This document shows positions 32,722 through 44,028 of a stretch of 64,000 nucleotides of DNA, one piece after another. Origin of the DNA: Bretschneidera sinensis (Eukaryota; Streptophyta; Magnoliopsida; Brassicales; Akaniaceae); assembly GCA_023935145.1 (NCBI GenBank), contig CM043702.1, positions 103,023,588-103,087,587 of the forward strand. Direction: 5' to 3'. The position numbers were made by a program, and so were the translations under genes. The notes under the pieces were generated by a model, which saw only the letters and a list, made by a program, of their open reading frames with translations, made no database searches and had not been told where the DNA came from. Numbering within the stretch: the first letter of the stretch is position 1; the number at the start of each line of letters is the position of its first letter.

Positions 32722-32733
32722 CTCTATATAAAG
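32722..32733 (+). promoter_or_regulatory. Putative TATA box in the LTR of element E
   Basis: CTATATAAAGGG, conserved in the 3' LTR at about 37302 and close in form to the LTR of relative F. Function is inferred from the motif. Confidence 0.5.
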
Positions 32734-33213
32734 GGTCACTTAGGTTCAATCTCAACAACAAAAACAAAAAGAAGACACAGGAATGAGATGATGTAACTTA
32801 TGAGACATGTGTGTGAATGAGAGAATTGTTTGAGAGTGCAAAGACACAAAACACAAGAGGGACTCATTGTAGAGAGGCTGGTTGTAAAGAAGAGAGGGTA
32901 GTAGAGAATTGATAGGAAGCATTGTAATAGGTCTATCACTTTCTCGTTCTCTTCTTGGTTCCTTCAAGAACTTGAGGTTTCTTGGAGAGGGTTGCTGAAT
33001 TGAAAAGAACCATTGATTTAGTGCAGAGAGTTCAGAAGAACTCACGGGGACGTAGGCACATTGCCGAACCTCGATAACAAATTGCTTGTCTTCTTTCTTT
33101 CTCTGATTTTCTGTTCTTGTGTTCGATTGCTGAAATTCTTTCTACAAGTCATTCTAGACTTGGGTGTTTGAAAGATCACCACCTGGGCATCTTGTCAAGG
33201 TGATTTCCATCAG

Positions 33214-33225
33214 TGGTATCAGAGC
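33214..33225 (+). other. Primer-binding site of element E (initiator tRNA-Met type)
   Basis: TGGTATCAGAGC one base after the LTR, a perfect match to the usual copia primer site. Confidence 0.92.
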
Positions 33226-33472
33226 TTTGGTCAGTAGAATCAGAGCTGCACAGCTGGTTATCGAAGCAAGAAGTAGAAGGTAAGGAGCCAAGACTCCAAG
33301 AATCAAATATTAAACTTCTTGGGTAATTCAAGAACGGTGTAAAGATCATGATCTGATCGTGTTCTTGAAGTTTGATTCAAGAACGGTGTTAAGATCCATC
33401 TTTGATCTGTGTTCTTGACGTTGAAGAAAGCATTTATAGGAAGTGCATAAATCAGGGATCTTGTCCGCAAAG

Positions 33473-34168
33473 ATGGCTTCAAATTTTGGTATTGAGAAGT
33501 TTGATGGAAAGGGAGATTTTGCCCTTTGGAAGCGGAAGATCAAGGCAATTCTAGTGCAATAGAAAGTGGACTTGGCTCTTGGAGAAGATGATGCTTTTCC
33601 AGCAAGTATCATGGAGGACCAGTGGATTGAGATGAAGAAGATGGCATACAGCACCATCTTCTTGCACATGTTGGATAATATCACAAGAGAGTGCAGAGAC
33701 TCAGAAGATCCAGTTGCAATATGGAAGAAACTAGATGAGTTGTTTCTTGCCAAGACTCTCCCTAATAAGAGGTATCTTCGTAAACGAATCTTTGCTTTTA
33801 AATTTTATCCTAAGAAAGAGTTGCAAGATGATCTTGATGCCAAGATAAGGAGTGCATCAAGTGGTAAAGGGTTGTTCTTTAAAAGAACGCCAGTAACTTG
33901 GTATGGCAGCATGCATGGCTACTACCAGGATAGAGGTAGAGGAGAGAGCCATGGGAGAGTGCACAGCAGCATGCATGGCTACTACCGGGACAGAGGTAGA
34001 GGAGAAAGCCATGGGAGAATGCATTCCAAACTGATATTTGGAGGGAAGAGTTGCTACTACTGCCATAAGAAGGGTCATGTCAAGAAAGATTGCAAGAAGA
34101 TGACAAGGGATAAAGGAGGAAGCCATACCAAGAATGAAGAGGCTTCTGTTGCCAAAACAGAACAATAA
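33473..34168 (+). pseudogene. Gag of copia element E
   Basis: Starts at ATG 33473 (MASNFGIEKFDGKGDFALW), with a stop at 33560 (Q to stop). The gag core follows (DEQWIEMKK-like, then LWKKLDELFLAKTLPNK). The C-terminal part of the core is missing: the frame jumps near 33845 from LDA to a Ser/Gly-rich linker. Two near-identical copies of a GYYQDRGRGESHGR unit (33916-34020) follow, then a CCHC zinc knuckle CYYCHKKGHVKKDC at 34052-34093. It ends in a stop at 34166, after which the same frame continues into protease. Family role: RNA packaging and particle assembly. Confidence 0.88.
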
Positions 34169-35515
34169 GATTATGATATTCTTTTTGTGTGCTTTGATAT
34201 GAGCAAGGGGCAAGAAGGCAGCTGGAAATGGATCTTGGATTCCAGGTGCACTCATCACATGTATCCTCACCGGAGTTGGTTTAAGAATTTTAAGGAGACC
34301 AATGATGAAAGGGTTTTCTTGGGGAATGATATTTCTTATCAAGTGAGAGGCATAGGAGGCATCCGGGTGAGGATGTTTGATGGAATGACAAGGCTGCTAG
34401 AAAATGTGAGGTATCTCCTAGATTTGAGGAGGAATTTGATCTCATTGGGGCAGCTGGATTCCATGGGATACACATGCAAGATAGAGGGAGAAAAGATCAA
34501 GGTAGCCAAGGGATCTTTGGTAGTGATCAAGGCAGCAAAAAACGATGGACTCTATGAGATGATTGGAGAGATAAAAATCATTGATCAAGCAGCAAGCTTA
34601 ATGGCTGAGATGGATAGGGCAGCCCTTTGGCACACTCGCTTGGGATATACGAGCGAAGAGGGCCTGCAAGTTCTCAGCAAGGATGGCCTACTTGGTGGAG
34701 ACAAAGTAGAGGAACTTGATTTCTACGAGTGTTGTGTTCTTGAGAAGCAACACCGGGTCAGCTTCAACACTGGAGTGCACAAGTCTAAGGGCATTCTTGA
34801 CTACATTCATGCGGACCTTTGGGGACCAGCAAGGACACCAACACAGGGAGGTAATTTTTACTTTCTGTCATTAATTGATGATTATTCAAGAAAAGTGTGG
34901 GTTTATTTGGTTAGAAATAAATCGGATACCTTGAATAAGTTAGTGGCGTGGAAAGGGCTGGTTGAGACTCAAATGGGTAGAGTAGTTAAGGGGATAAGAA
35001 CCGATAATGGCTTAGAAATTTTTAACCAAGAACTTGATCAATTCTGTAGGTTAAATGGGATTCTCAGACATAGGACAGTTGTGAAAACCCCTCAGCAAAG
35101 TGGAGTTGCTGAGTAGATGAATAAGACCCTTATGGAAAAGGTTAGGTGCATGTTAAATGGATCCGAATTACCCGAATGTTTTTGGGGGGAAGCTGTGTCT
35201 ACTGCTGCATACTTGGTGAATAGATCACCCTCTAGGATTGTGTATCAAAAGACTCCCATAGAGATGTGGAGTGGAAAACCCCCTGAGTTGGACAACCTTA
35301 GGACTTTTGGGTGTGCTGCGTATGCACAACAAAAAGAAGATAAGCTTAGCTCAGGATCTAGAAAATGTGTGTTTCTAAGATATGGAGAAGGGGCTAAGGG
35401 GTATAGGTTGTGGTCCTTAGAAGGATTGAAACTCATTATAAGTAGGGATGTTCATTTTAATGAATTGTTATTTCCCTATTTGGAGAAAACTAACCCTATA
35501 GAGGCTAGTGAGTAA
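34169..35515 (+). pseudogene. Protease and integrase region of copia element E
   Basis: Same frame as gag. Protease motif is WILDSRCTHHM (34231-34263), where the family has DSG or DTG; Gly is replaced by Arg, which should abolish activity. Then the GAG-pre-integrase region (ALWHTRLGY at 34621) and zinc-binding cysteines (CCVLEKQHR). The integrase core shows HADLWGPA (first Asp, near 34810), RTDNG (second Asp, near 34998) and GVAE (Glu, 35104-35115), directly followed by a stop. The frame continues through the CVFLRYGEGAKGYRLW segment to the stop at 35513, where relative F has Gln. Confidence 0.9.
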
Positions 35516-36694
35516 ACCAGTTTAGTTCTTGTGGAGCATAGCATCAAGGAAGATTCAGTTCAGGTAGAGAAAGGAAGGCAAGAGGGTTTAGACCAGGTAG
35601 AGCCCTTGGATGAAGGCCATGCTCAGGGCACTCAAGAGAAGGCTGAACTAGAAGAGGTTGATGCAGCAAGTTGGAAGGACTGTCAGCTCACAAGAGATCG
35701 GGAAAGAAGGCTGGTTGGACCACCTTCAAGATATGGGTTTGCGGATGCTACGGATGCAGCAACTCCTTGGACAAAAGGAGGGATTAGTGAACAAGGGACT
35801 TACCTGGGATGTAAGGATTCGCTAAGATCGAAGCTAGCTATGGAGGAAGAAATGGATTCTTTGAGGAAGAACAACTTCTGGGAATTGGTGCACATTCCGG
35901 GAAATCAGAGAGTTGTGGATTGTAAGTGGACTTACAAGGTTAAAGAAGGGTACCCTCCAGGAGATGAAGTCCGGAACAAGGCTAAGCTAGTGGCGAATGG
36001 GTTCATAAGAAGAGAAGACATACGTTTCACATAAACTTTCTCACCTGGACATAAGGTGGAGAAGATGGTGAGTATCCTCACCTATGTCATTGATGGGTTG
36101 TTGGTTTAGAATAGTAGGAAGAGGATGGAAAGGTTTACATCTCAACTCAGTGAGGAGTTCGAGAGGAAGGATCTCAGCCTTACACAAAAGATCCTTGGGA
36201 TGTGTATAATCTAAGAAAAGGAGAGAAACTGGTTGAGAGTTTCTTGGGCAATGGGTGTTCTCAGAAAATTTGTGAGTAATCCTGGAAAGAAGTATTGGCT
36301 TGGGATGAAGTGGTTGCTGAGGTATTTGAAGGCTCAGTGGCAGCCAATGGTAGCACTTATAACAACCAGGGTAGAATACATAGCGGCTATGGAAGCCATA
36401 AAGGAGGCTATGGGGTGCAAAGGGTTGTTGGACGAGTTGGAGGTCCTAAAAGAGTAGGTTGTGGTGTCTTTGGATAGCCAAAGTGTAGGGAACTTGTGGA
36501 GGAATCCGGTGTTCCATGAGGGGATGAAGCATATGGATGTTCGGTATCATTACATTCCGAAAAATGGTACGAAAGGATGCATTCATGTTGACAAGAAGAC
36601 CACGGAGGAAAGTCCTGCAGATTTGGGTACTAAGGTTCTACCTCTAAGAAGGCTCAATCATTGCCTTGGACTTCTTAAGATTAGAGTCAGTTGA
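35516..36694 (+). pseudogene. Deleted reverse transcriptase / RNase H region of copia element E
   Basis: RT start EEEMDSLRKNNFWELV (35837-35890) and LVANGF near 35987 are present. At about 36049-36066 the frame jumps from FSPG to KVEKMVSIL and then VIDGLLV, the place of the catalytic YVDD motif. Roughly 130 codons of finger and palm are gone, in frame. A second deletion near 36235 removes the RT-RNase H connection that F still has. The RNase H tail follows: MKWLLRYL, EYIAAMEA, HMDVRYHYI, ADLGTKVLP. Stops lie at 36032, 36106, 36212, 36455 and 36692, all in one frame. No frameshift is needed from 33473 to 36694. Confidence 0.88.
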
Positions 36695-36762
36695 TTGATG
36701 ACTCAAGATGAGTTTGGATCCCGAAGATCTCTGCACAATGGTTCGGGTTTAAACGCTTAGAC

Positions 36763-36773
36763 AAAGGTAGAGA
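36763..36773 (+). other. Polypurine tract of element E
   Basis: AAAGGTAGAGA just before the 3' LTR. The same tract occurs in F (minus strand, 61717-61727). Confidence 0.7.
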
Positions 36774-36774
36774 T

Positions 36775-37790
36775 TGTTGGTATTTGTCTAAGGTTTAAAC
36801 ATGGTTAAGGTTTGAACAGGTCCAAGTATGGTTCAGAGATGGTTAAAGTCTAAACCAAAGGTGGAAAATCAAAGTTCAGCAAGTTAGAAGGCTACACACC
36901 TGTGTGTACTTCATTTTGGAGCAAGGGAAGGCCATGTGCACTAGTGTGCGCACTTCTGCACACAAGTAGAAGGGTGTTGTGTGAAGGGGACAGCAACTCC
37001 AAGCTGCAACGCTGGAACCTGGCAAGAATGGCACAAGGGACAGAAACTCCAAGCTGCAGCACTGCACTGCAACGCTGGAACCTGGCAAGAATGGCACAAG
37101 GGACAGAAACTCAAAGCTGCAGCGCGGCGCTGCAGCTTTGGCCGGCACACAAGGACAGCATGCTTTAGCCTTCTCTTAGGTGCGTAAATGCAGGTTTAAA
37201 ATGCACAGCACCACTTAGGATTTATGGAGGGCCATGGTTAAGTGGTCATCAAGATCTAAGGGTAGAGAATGACACACAAGATTGGACAAGAAGTTGGTGC
37301 ACTATATAAAGGGTCACCTAGGTTCAATCTCAAAAACAAAAACAAAAAGAAGACACAAGAATGTGATGATGTAACTTGTGAGACATGTATGTGAATGAGA
37401 GAATTGTGTGAGAGTGCAAAGACACAAAACACAAGAGGGACTCATTGTAGAGAGGCTGGTTGTAAAGAAGAGAGGGTAGTAGAGAATTGATAGGAAGCAT
37501 TGTAATAGGTCTATCACTTTCTCGTTCTCTTCTTGTTTCCTTCAAGAACTTGAGGTTTCTTGGAGAGGGTTGTTAAATTGTAAAGAACCATTGATTTAGT
37601 GCGGAGAGTTCGGAGGAACTGACGGGGACATAGGCACATTGCCGAACCTCGATAACAAATTGCTTGTCTTCTTTCTTTCTTTGATTTTCTGTTCTTGTGT
37701 TCAATTGCTGAAATTCTTTCTACAAGTCATTCTAGACTTGGGTGTTTGGAAGATCACCACCTGGGCATCTTGTCAAGGTGATTTCCAAAA
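36775..37790 (+). repeat. 3' LTR of element E
   Basis: 1016 bp, TGTTGGTATTTG...TTCCAAAA. The terminal CCATCA of the 5' LTR has become CCAAAA. Otherwise very similar to the 5' LTR by eye. Confidence 0.92.
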
Positions 37791-37795
37791 ATTTG

Positions 37796-38503
37796 TTTTA
37801 AATATTTATTATTAATGCCTAAGATACTAAACAAGCAGTTTTTATTATTAAATGATTGATAGATAGATGAGTCTCATAATGAGACAATTTTATTGATAGA
37901 TAAATAGAAAGGATGACATAATAAAGAAATATATTATTGATGTGAACTTTAAAATGATATTAAATTGGAAATATTAAGTTGATAAAATATATGAGATATA
38001 TTTATTGGAAGAGGATACCCTAATGATTTATTTATTAAGATAAATTGATAAATGATTGAAGTAGAATGTGAGAAGGGATAGATGATTAATTATGTTGATT
38101 TAATAATGTATGAATATAATTAGAAGTATACAAATCGAGTACTTCTAGTAAATTTAACACTGAGCTTATGAAGCTCACTCTTCATTGTTAAATAATTTTA
38201 GGTAGCAGGCAGGACAGATAGATTTGTGAGTTAAGATTCAAACTGAGCTATTATCTATAAGTCTCGTGGTCCACATGCTCAGACTAATGGAAGACATTTT
38301 ATTTTTGTAAATATTCATGCATAATATGTTGTATATATTTTTTCAAATAGGATATTAATAATGTAACTCCTATGTTGAGGGTTGATGTATATATATTTTC
38401 AATTGATGTATGTTTTTATATTGTTGCATATATGTGTCGTGCTCGAATTTCAAAACTTGATGACACTGTCTTGGGGGTGGCCAACCCGAGATGGGTCGTT
38501 ATA
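37796..38503 (+). repeat. 5' LTR of element O, right part
   Basis: Continues the LTR after element E. The end GATGGGTCGTTATA corresponds to GATGGGTTGTTACA in the 3' LTR. Confidence 0.88.
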
Positions 38504-38507
38504 ATTT

Positions 38508-38519
38508 TGGTATAAGAGC
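38508..38519 (+). other. Primer-binding site of element O (tRNA-Met type)
   Basis: TGGTATAAGAGC, one change from TGGTATCAGAGC, 4 bp after the LTR. Confidence 0.85.
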
Positions 38520-38590
38520 ATTAGGTTTTATGATTTTGTAGGCTGCATAAAAATTTAAAGAAGTGGAAGATTTAAATAAAATACATTTTA

Positions 38591-40058
38591 ATGCAGAGTT
38601 TGAGGATGGCACGTGGACATGCTAGAGCTAAAGGTAGAGTATTGAACCAGAGAAGACGTGGTAGACCCCCAATATTTAGAAGAACTGAAGCTAAGGAGGA
38701 GGTTGAGTATGTGGTTTATGCAAGAGAACAGATTGCTAGTACAACTTGTACTAGTAGAGGTGGTAGAGAATATGACATTAGGAGGGAAGTTCTTAATCGT
38801 GCTATAGAGAGAATGAATTCAGTAGAAGAAATGGCTGATAATTTATAGAGGACACTAGTAGAAAGAGATAGAACAAAAACTGATGTAGTAAGACAAAAGG
38901 CTTATGAGATAGCGAGTGTGTTTGCACATGAGATGCAAAGGGATTGTTTTTGTGAGATTTATTAAATTTAAACCCCAGTCTTTTTGAGGATATGTAAATC
39001 TTATTGAAGCTGAGCAGTGGATTAAACATGATGAGAAATATTTTTAAGTCTTACCAGTGACCAAATAGGCAGAAGGTTGCTTTTATTTCATTTAAGATGG
39101 AAGGTGAGGCTTCTCAATGATGGGAGGATATTCTGCCTAGCTTGAGTACACAGGTAGATCAACTCTTAATTTGGTGTAAGTTTAAGGACGTGTTCTTTGT
39201 GAAGTATTTTCCATATATGTTTCGAGCATAGCAAGAGAGAGATTTTATTCATTTAAGGCAAAATACTTTATCTGTGGCTGAGTATGATAGTAGATTTATA
39301 GCCCTGTCGAGGTTTATACCTGAGTTAGTAAATATGAAGGAGAGAAAATGTAAGAGATTTTTAGATGGGTTACACTATGAAATTCGAACTAAACTCTTTT
39401 ATATGGCTATTGTGAATTATGCTATAATGGTGGATAAAGCATTACAGATTGAGAAAGATGTGATTGAGTTTGGAGGTAGCATAGATTAGCTTAAGAGGTC
39501 TAGACTTAAAGGTTGTAGTACTATGAGTGTGCTGGGTGGGAGACCACCCCAAAGGGGTCGTTCCTTGTCACAAGGAACTGTGATATAGAGCCAAAGGCAA
39601 GCAGGATCTGTTTCTTCTGTAGCTTAGAGTAATATTGATAGGACCCCTAGATTTAGGAGACAGGCTATGGGAACTAAAAGTTATGGTAGAGGAGTAAGTA
39701 TGCCACTAAAGGGAAGTGGTAATCGGATGTATCATCGAGAGACAAGAGTTTGCTACAAATGTAATCAAACACGATATCCATCTCGGAATTGTCATACTCT
39801 GATGTGCTTTGTATGTGGTGAGGGAAGACATGTTAGTGTAGATTTTCCAGTGAAGAAATCTATTGAGATAAGTTCTAGACGTATTAGGAGAAAATAAGGG
39901 CAGAGAGGTGGTGGATCAGGGAGTATGCGAGGCAAACACAGAAGATCGGTAGCTGAGACAGGACACGGTGGTCAGTTACAATCCAGAGATAGCAGAGTCC
40001 ATGTATTGACCCAACAAGATGCACAAGCCACTCTTGATATTGTTATGGGTATGGTATA
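38591..40058 (+). pseudogene. Gag of Tekay-like element O
   Basis: Starts MQSLRMARGHARAKG at 38591 and runs with stops to 40058. Recognisable are AEYDSRFIALSRFIPELV (39274-39330), LDGLHYEIRTKL (39361-39396) and two degenerate zinc knuckles, CYKCNQTRYPSRNC (39751-39792) and CFVCGEGRHVSVDF (39805-39846, last Cys lost). The start of the protease region follows to 40058, where element I has inserted. Its counterpart in element I (42220-43720) is about 80-90% similar by eye. Confidence 0.85.
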
Positions 40059-42130
40059 TGTAATACCCGTATTATTAAAGTAAAGGTATAGAAGTAATTT
40101 GATAGATATTACATAGAATTAAAATAATATATACACGAAATATTTACTATTATGAAAAAAAATAGACACCTGGATGCTTAGTGTCCAGGTGTAAAGTGTC
40201 GTAATTACTAAGGAAAAAAAAGAAAAAAAAGGGAACCAACACCTGGACAAGCTGCCCAGGTGATATAAATTAGATTGCAGGTGTCTTGCATGCAAGATAC
40301 AAAGCAATAAGGAAACTTAAAGAATGGTGGTTCTTTAAGTACAATTTGGTATAAAAATTTTAGTTTTGTTAAAAATTAGTTTACACTCTCTCAAATTACT
40401 CTATTTCTTTAAACACTTGGCGACTGAAAGCAACATTGAAAGATTTAAATTTTGAAGAAGTTTACGGGAGAATTTTAAGAGATTCGGGGGAAGCTTTAAG
40501 AAAAACAAAAGGTAATAATGTGAATTTTATTTTTGAAATTCAGCATACATGAAAATACCTAGAATTTGATGTAGAAATTTAAAGGTATGAATTATAGAAG
40601 AATTGAAGAATAAATTATAAATTTTAATATAAACATTATGTCTTATGTTGACGATCAGCAATCGGTTGAAATTGCTGAAAGGAGCAGGAAAGGCAAGGAG
40701 GTGATCGACGGGTAGCTTTAAGTGCTACATGGTGAGTTAGATTTACTTTTAGTAATCGAAACCAATAAAAATATGAATTTATGATATTTGAATAAATGGG
40801 TGAATTATAATAATTTAATGATGTATTTTCTATTATATATGAAAATTGATTGATTTATTGATTAGGAATTAGAAATATGTTGAATATTAATTATATAAGA
40901 ATTTATATTTTTAAAAGGATGGATGAATAAAAAATATTTTGAAAAGTTTTATGAAATTTCTGAAAAAATATGATTGAAAAGTTGATATGATATATGAGGA
41001 GACAATTTAATAAATATGATAAAAATAATTTTGAGAAAGAGCTAGATAGTTGAATCGAATTCTTGGATGTATTCTTGCTTGCATATTATTGCTCGTATGC
41101 ATAAAAGAAAAGGCCAGGAAGGTAGCTGGTCTAGTTGAAAAGGCCAGGAAAGCAGCTGGTCCAGCTAAAAAGACTAAGAATGCAGCTGGTCTAGCTGAAA
41201 CATGTCGACTTGTGGGAAGATGTTCCTAGATGATAATATGAAATGATCTTATGAGAAAGAAAGAAAGAAAATTTAATTTCATGCATTACATTTGCTTTAC
41301 ATATTGATTATTATTGATTGAGATGTAAAGTATCAGTCTTGATTATGAAATGATTGATAGACAAATGAGTCTCACTGAGAGATAGATATGATAAGAAAGA
41401 AATGTGAAACTATGATATGATTAAAATTATTTGATTGATTCATTATACGCTACAAACCTCATAATGAGGTAAATAATGATGATGAATTGATAACCTCGAG
41501 ATGATTAAATATATGATTGAAAAATTGATATGTTTGATAATTAATTTAAGAAGAGATTGATAAATGGTTGAAATTATGATATGAGTAGTGATAATAGAAT
41601 GTTGTTATTGAATTATATAAGAAAATGGATGAATGAATATTGGAAGATTATGGGAAGGATTGAATTATTATATGTGAAGAAGTAGATGATTGATATTGAT
41701 GAGTCGAAAACGATTGAATTATAAGATGTGACTGGAAGTATATAATCGAGTACTTTTAGTAATTAATTCCCATAGCTTGTAAAGCTCACCCCTCATTGTT
41801 GAAAATTTTCAGGCAGCGGGCAAGGAAAATAGAGTTTAGTGCTGATATCAAAAGTAATTACCTTAAGTAAGTCATGTGGTCAAGTCCTCAAATATTGTAA
41901 GAAAGAAGAAAGAAATTTGTAATAATATCTTCTAATGCATTTTGTTATATTTATATATTGTTTCTAATATTATAATGATGATGTATCTCCTCTGAAAAGA
42001 GTTGATGATTGGATGTAATTTTTAATTTTAGTTGATATATTTTTATATTGTTGTATATATGTGTCATACTAGGATTTCAAAACGTAACGACACCATCTCG
42101 GGGGTGGCCAAATCGAGATGAGTCATTACA
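40059..42130 (+). repeat. 5' LTR of element I
   Basis: 2072 bp, TGTAATACCC...GAGTCATTACA. Holds three 30-bp units (41100-41200). It interrupts the gag/protease of O after GGTATA (40053-40058). Confidence 0.9.
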
Positions 42131-42134
42131 ATTT

Positions 42135-42146
42135 TGGTATTAGAGC
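42135..42146 (+). other. Primer-binding site of element I (tRNA-Met type)
   Basis: TGGTATTAGAGC, one change from the consensus, 4 bp after the LTR. Confidence 0.86.
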
Positions 42147-42222
42147 ATTAGGTTTTATGATTCTGTAGATTGCATAAAAATTTAAAGAAGTGGAAGATTT
42201 AAATAAACTATATGTTAATGCA

Positions 42223-43990
42223 GAGTTTGAGGATGACACGTGGACGTGCTAGAACTAGAGTAGAGTTCTGAATCAGAGAGGACATGGTAGACCCACAATA
42301 TTTAGAAGAGTTGAAATGGAGGGGGAGGTCGAGTCTGTGGTTCATGCAAGGGAACAGGTTGCTAGTACAACTGGTACTATTAGAGGTGGGAGAGAATCTT
42401 ATATTATGAGGGATAAGTTAAGAGAAGTTATTGATTATGCTATAGAGAGAATGAATGTAGCAAAAGAAATGGCTGATAATTTACAGAGGAGATTAGAGGA
42501 AAGGAGTAGAACAGAACCTGATGTGGTGAGACAAGAAGCCTAAGAGGAAGAGGGTGTGTTTGCACATGAGATGCAAAGGGCTTGTTTTGTGAGATTTATT
42601 AAGTTTAAACCCCTCTATTTTAAAGGATCTGTACATCCTATTGAAGTTAAGCAGTGGATTAGACATGTTGAAAAATATTTTGAAGTCTTACTAGTGACCA
42701 AATAGGCAGAAGGTTATTTTTGCTTCATTTAAGCTAGACGGTGAGGCCTCTCAATGGTGGGAGGATACTCTGCCTAGATTGAGTACACAGGTAGATCAAC
42801 CCTTAGCTTAGCGTAAGTTTAAGGATGTGTTCTTTGCGAAGTATTTTCTAGACACGTTTCGAGCACAATATGAGAGAGATTTTACCTGAGTTAATAAATA
42901 CGGAGGAGATGAAATGTAAAATATTTTTAGATGGGTTACATTATGAAATTCGAACTAAACTCTCTTATATAGGTATTGAGAATCATGCAATAATAGTGGA
43001 TAAAGCATTACAGATTGAAAAGGATGTGATGAAGTTTAGAGGTTAGAGGGATTTCCTGAAGAGGTATAGATTTGAGGGACCTAGAAGTGGTAATAGTATG
43101 AGTATGCAGGGCGGGAGACCACTTCAGAGGGGGCGTTCCTTATCACATGGAACAGTAATACAGAGTCAAAGGGAAGCAGAATCTATTTCTTCTGTAGCTT
43201 AGAGTGATATTGGTGGGACCCCTATATTTTGGAGACAAGCTATGAGAACTAGAAGTTACGGTAGAGGAGTAAATATGCCACTATAGGGAAGTGGTAATCT
43301 GATGTATGATCGAGAGGTAAGAGTTTGCTTGAGAAGTAATCAGACAGGGCATCTGTCTCACAATTATCCTGCTCTGATGTGCTTTGTATGTGGTGAGAGA
43401 GGACATATTAGTGTAGATTTTCCAGTGGGGAAATTTGTTGAGATAGATGTTGGGGGCATTAAGAGAAAACAAGTGGAGAGAGGTGGTGGATCAAGGAGTA
43501 TGCGGGGTAGAGGCAGAGGATCAGTAGCTAAAAGAGGACGCGGTGGTCAGTTACAACCTATAGATAGCAGAGTCTATGCGTTGACCCAACAGGATGCACA
43601 GGCCACTCCTGATATTGTTATAGGTATGGTATCTATTCTTGATAGACCTACTAGATTATCGATTGATCCTAGTTCAACCCATATGTTTGCATCTAGTGTG
43701 TATTTAAAATCTATTGATGTTTGAGTTAGTCCTTTGATGCATGCTGCTATTGTTGAGGATCCCACTAGGATAAGGTTATTTTCAGGACAATTTATCATGG
43801 TTGTGTGATTAATATGGCTGATAGAGAATTTGAAGTTGATTTGTTGCCTTTAGATATGACATATTTTGAATTAATTCTAGGGATGAATCGGTTATCTGCA
43901 TATCATACTTGGGTAGATTGTTTTAGGAAAAATGTGGTGTTCAAGATTCCAGGACAAGAGGAGTTTAACTTTTAGGGAGAACATAAGATA
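42223..43990 (+). pseudogene. Gag and protease region of element I
   Basis: Gag starts near 42223 (MQSLRMTRGRAR) with frameshifts around 42270 and 42690. EMKCKIFLDGLHYEIRTKL-like sequence lies near 42905. Two zinc knuckles are degenerate: CLRSNQTGHLSHNY (43327-43368, two Cys lost) and CFVCGERGHISVDF (43381-43422, last Cys lost). An Arg/Gly-rich stretch (MRGRGRGSVAKRGRGG) follows, then a protease motif SIDPSSTHMF near 43662, where the family has D-[ST]-G. The catalytic triad is therefore damaged. ILGMNRLSAYHTWVDC (43875-43920) ends the protease in another frame. Confidence 0.82.
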
Positions 43991-44028
43991 TTTGCCAACT
44001 ATCTATTTCTGCCCTGACTACTAATAGA

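Larger units (their letters stand above)
32173..33212 (+). repeat. 5' LTR of element E
   Basis: 1040 bp, TGTTGGTATTTG...TTCCATCA. A CTATATAAAGGG box at 32722 is a good promoter candidate, conserved at 37302 in the 3' LTR. Confidence 0.92.
32173..37790 (+). mobile_element. Ty1/copia element E, complete but internally deleted
   Basis: LTRs 32173-33212 and 36775-37790, primer site 33214-33225, one polyprotein frame 33473-36694, and purine tract 36763-36773. A perfect 5-bp target duplication ATTTG flanks it (32168-32172 and 37791-37795). It lies in the 5' LTR of element O. At 5.6 kb it keeps both ends needed for mobilisation but lacks the RT core. Confidence 0.93.

Noticed and set aside
33346..34342. 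Minus-strand frames opposite copia E gag and protease
   Set aside because: They are shadows of the plus-strand polyprotein, which carries all recognised motifs.
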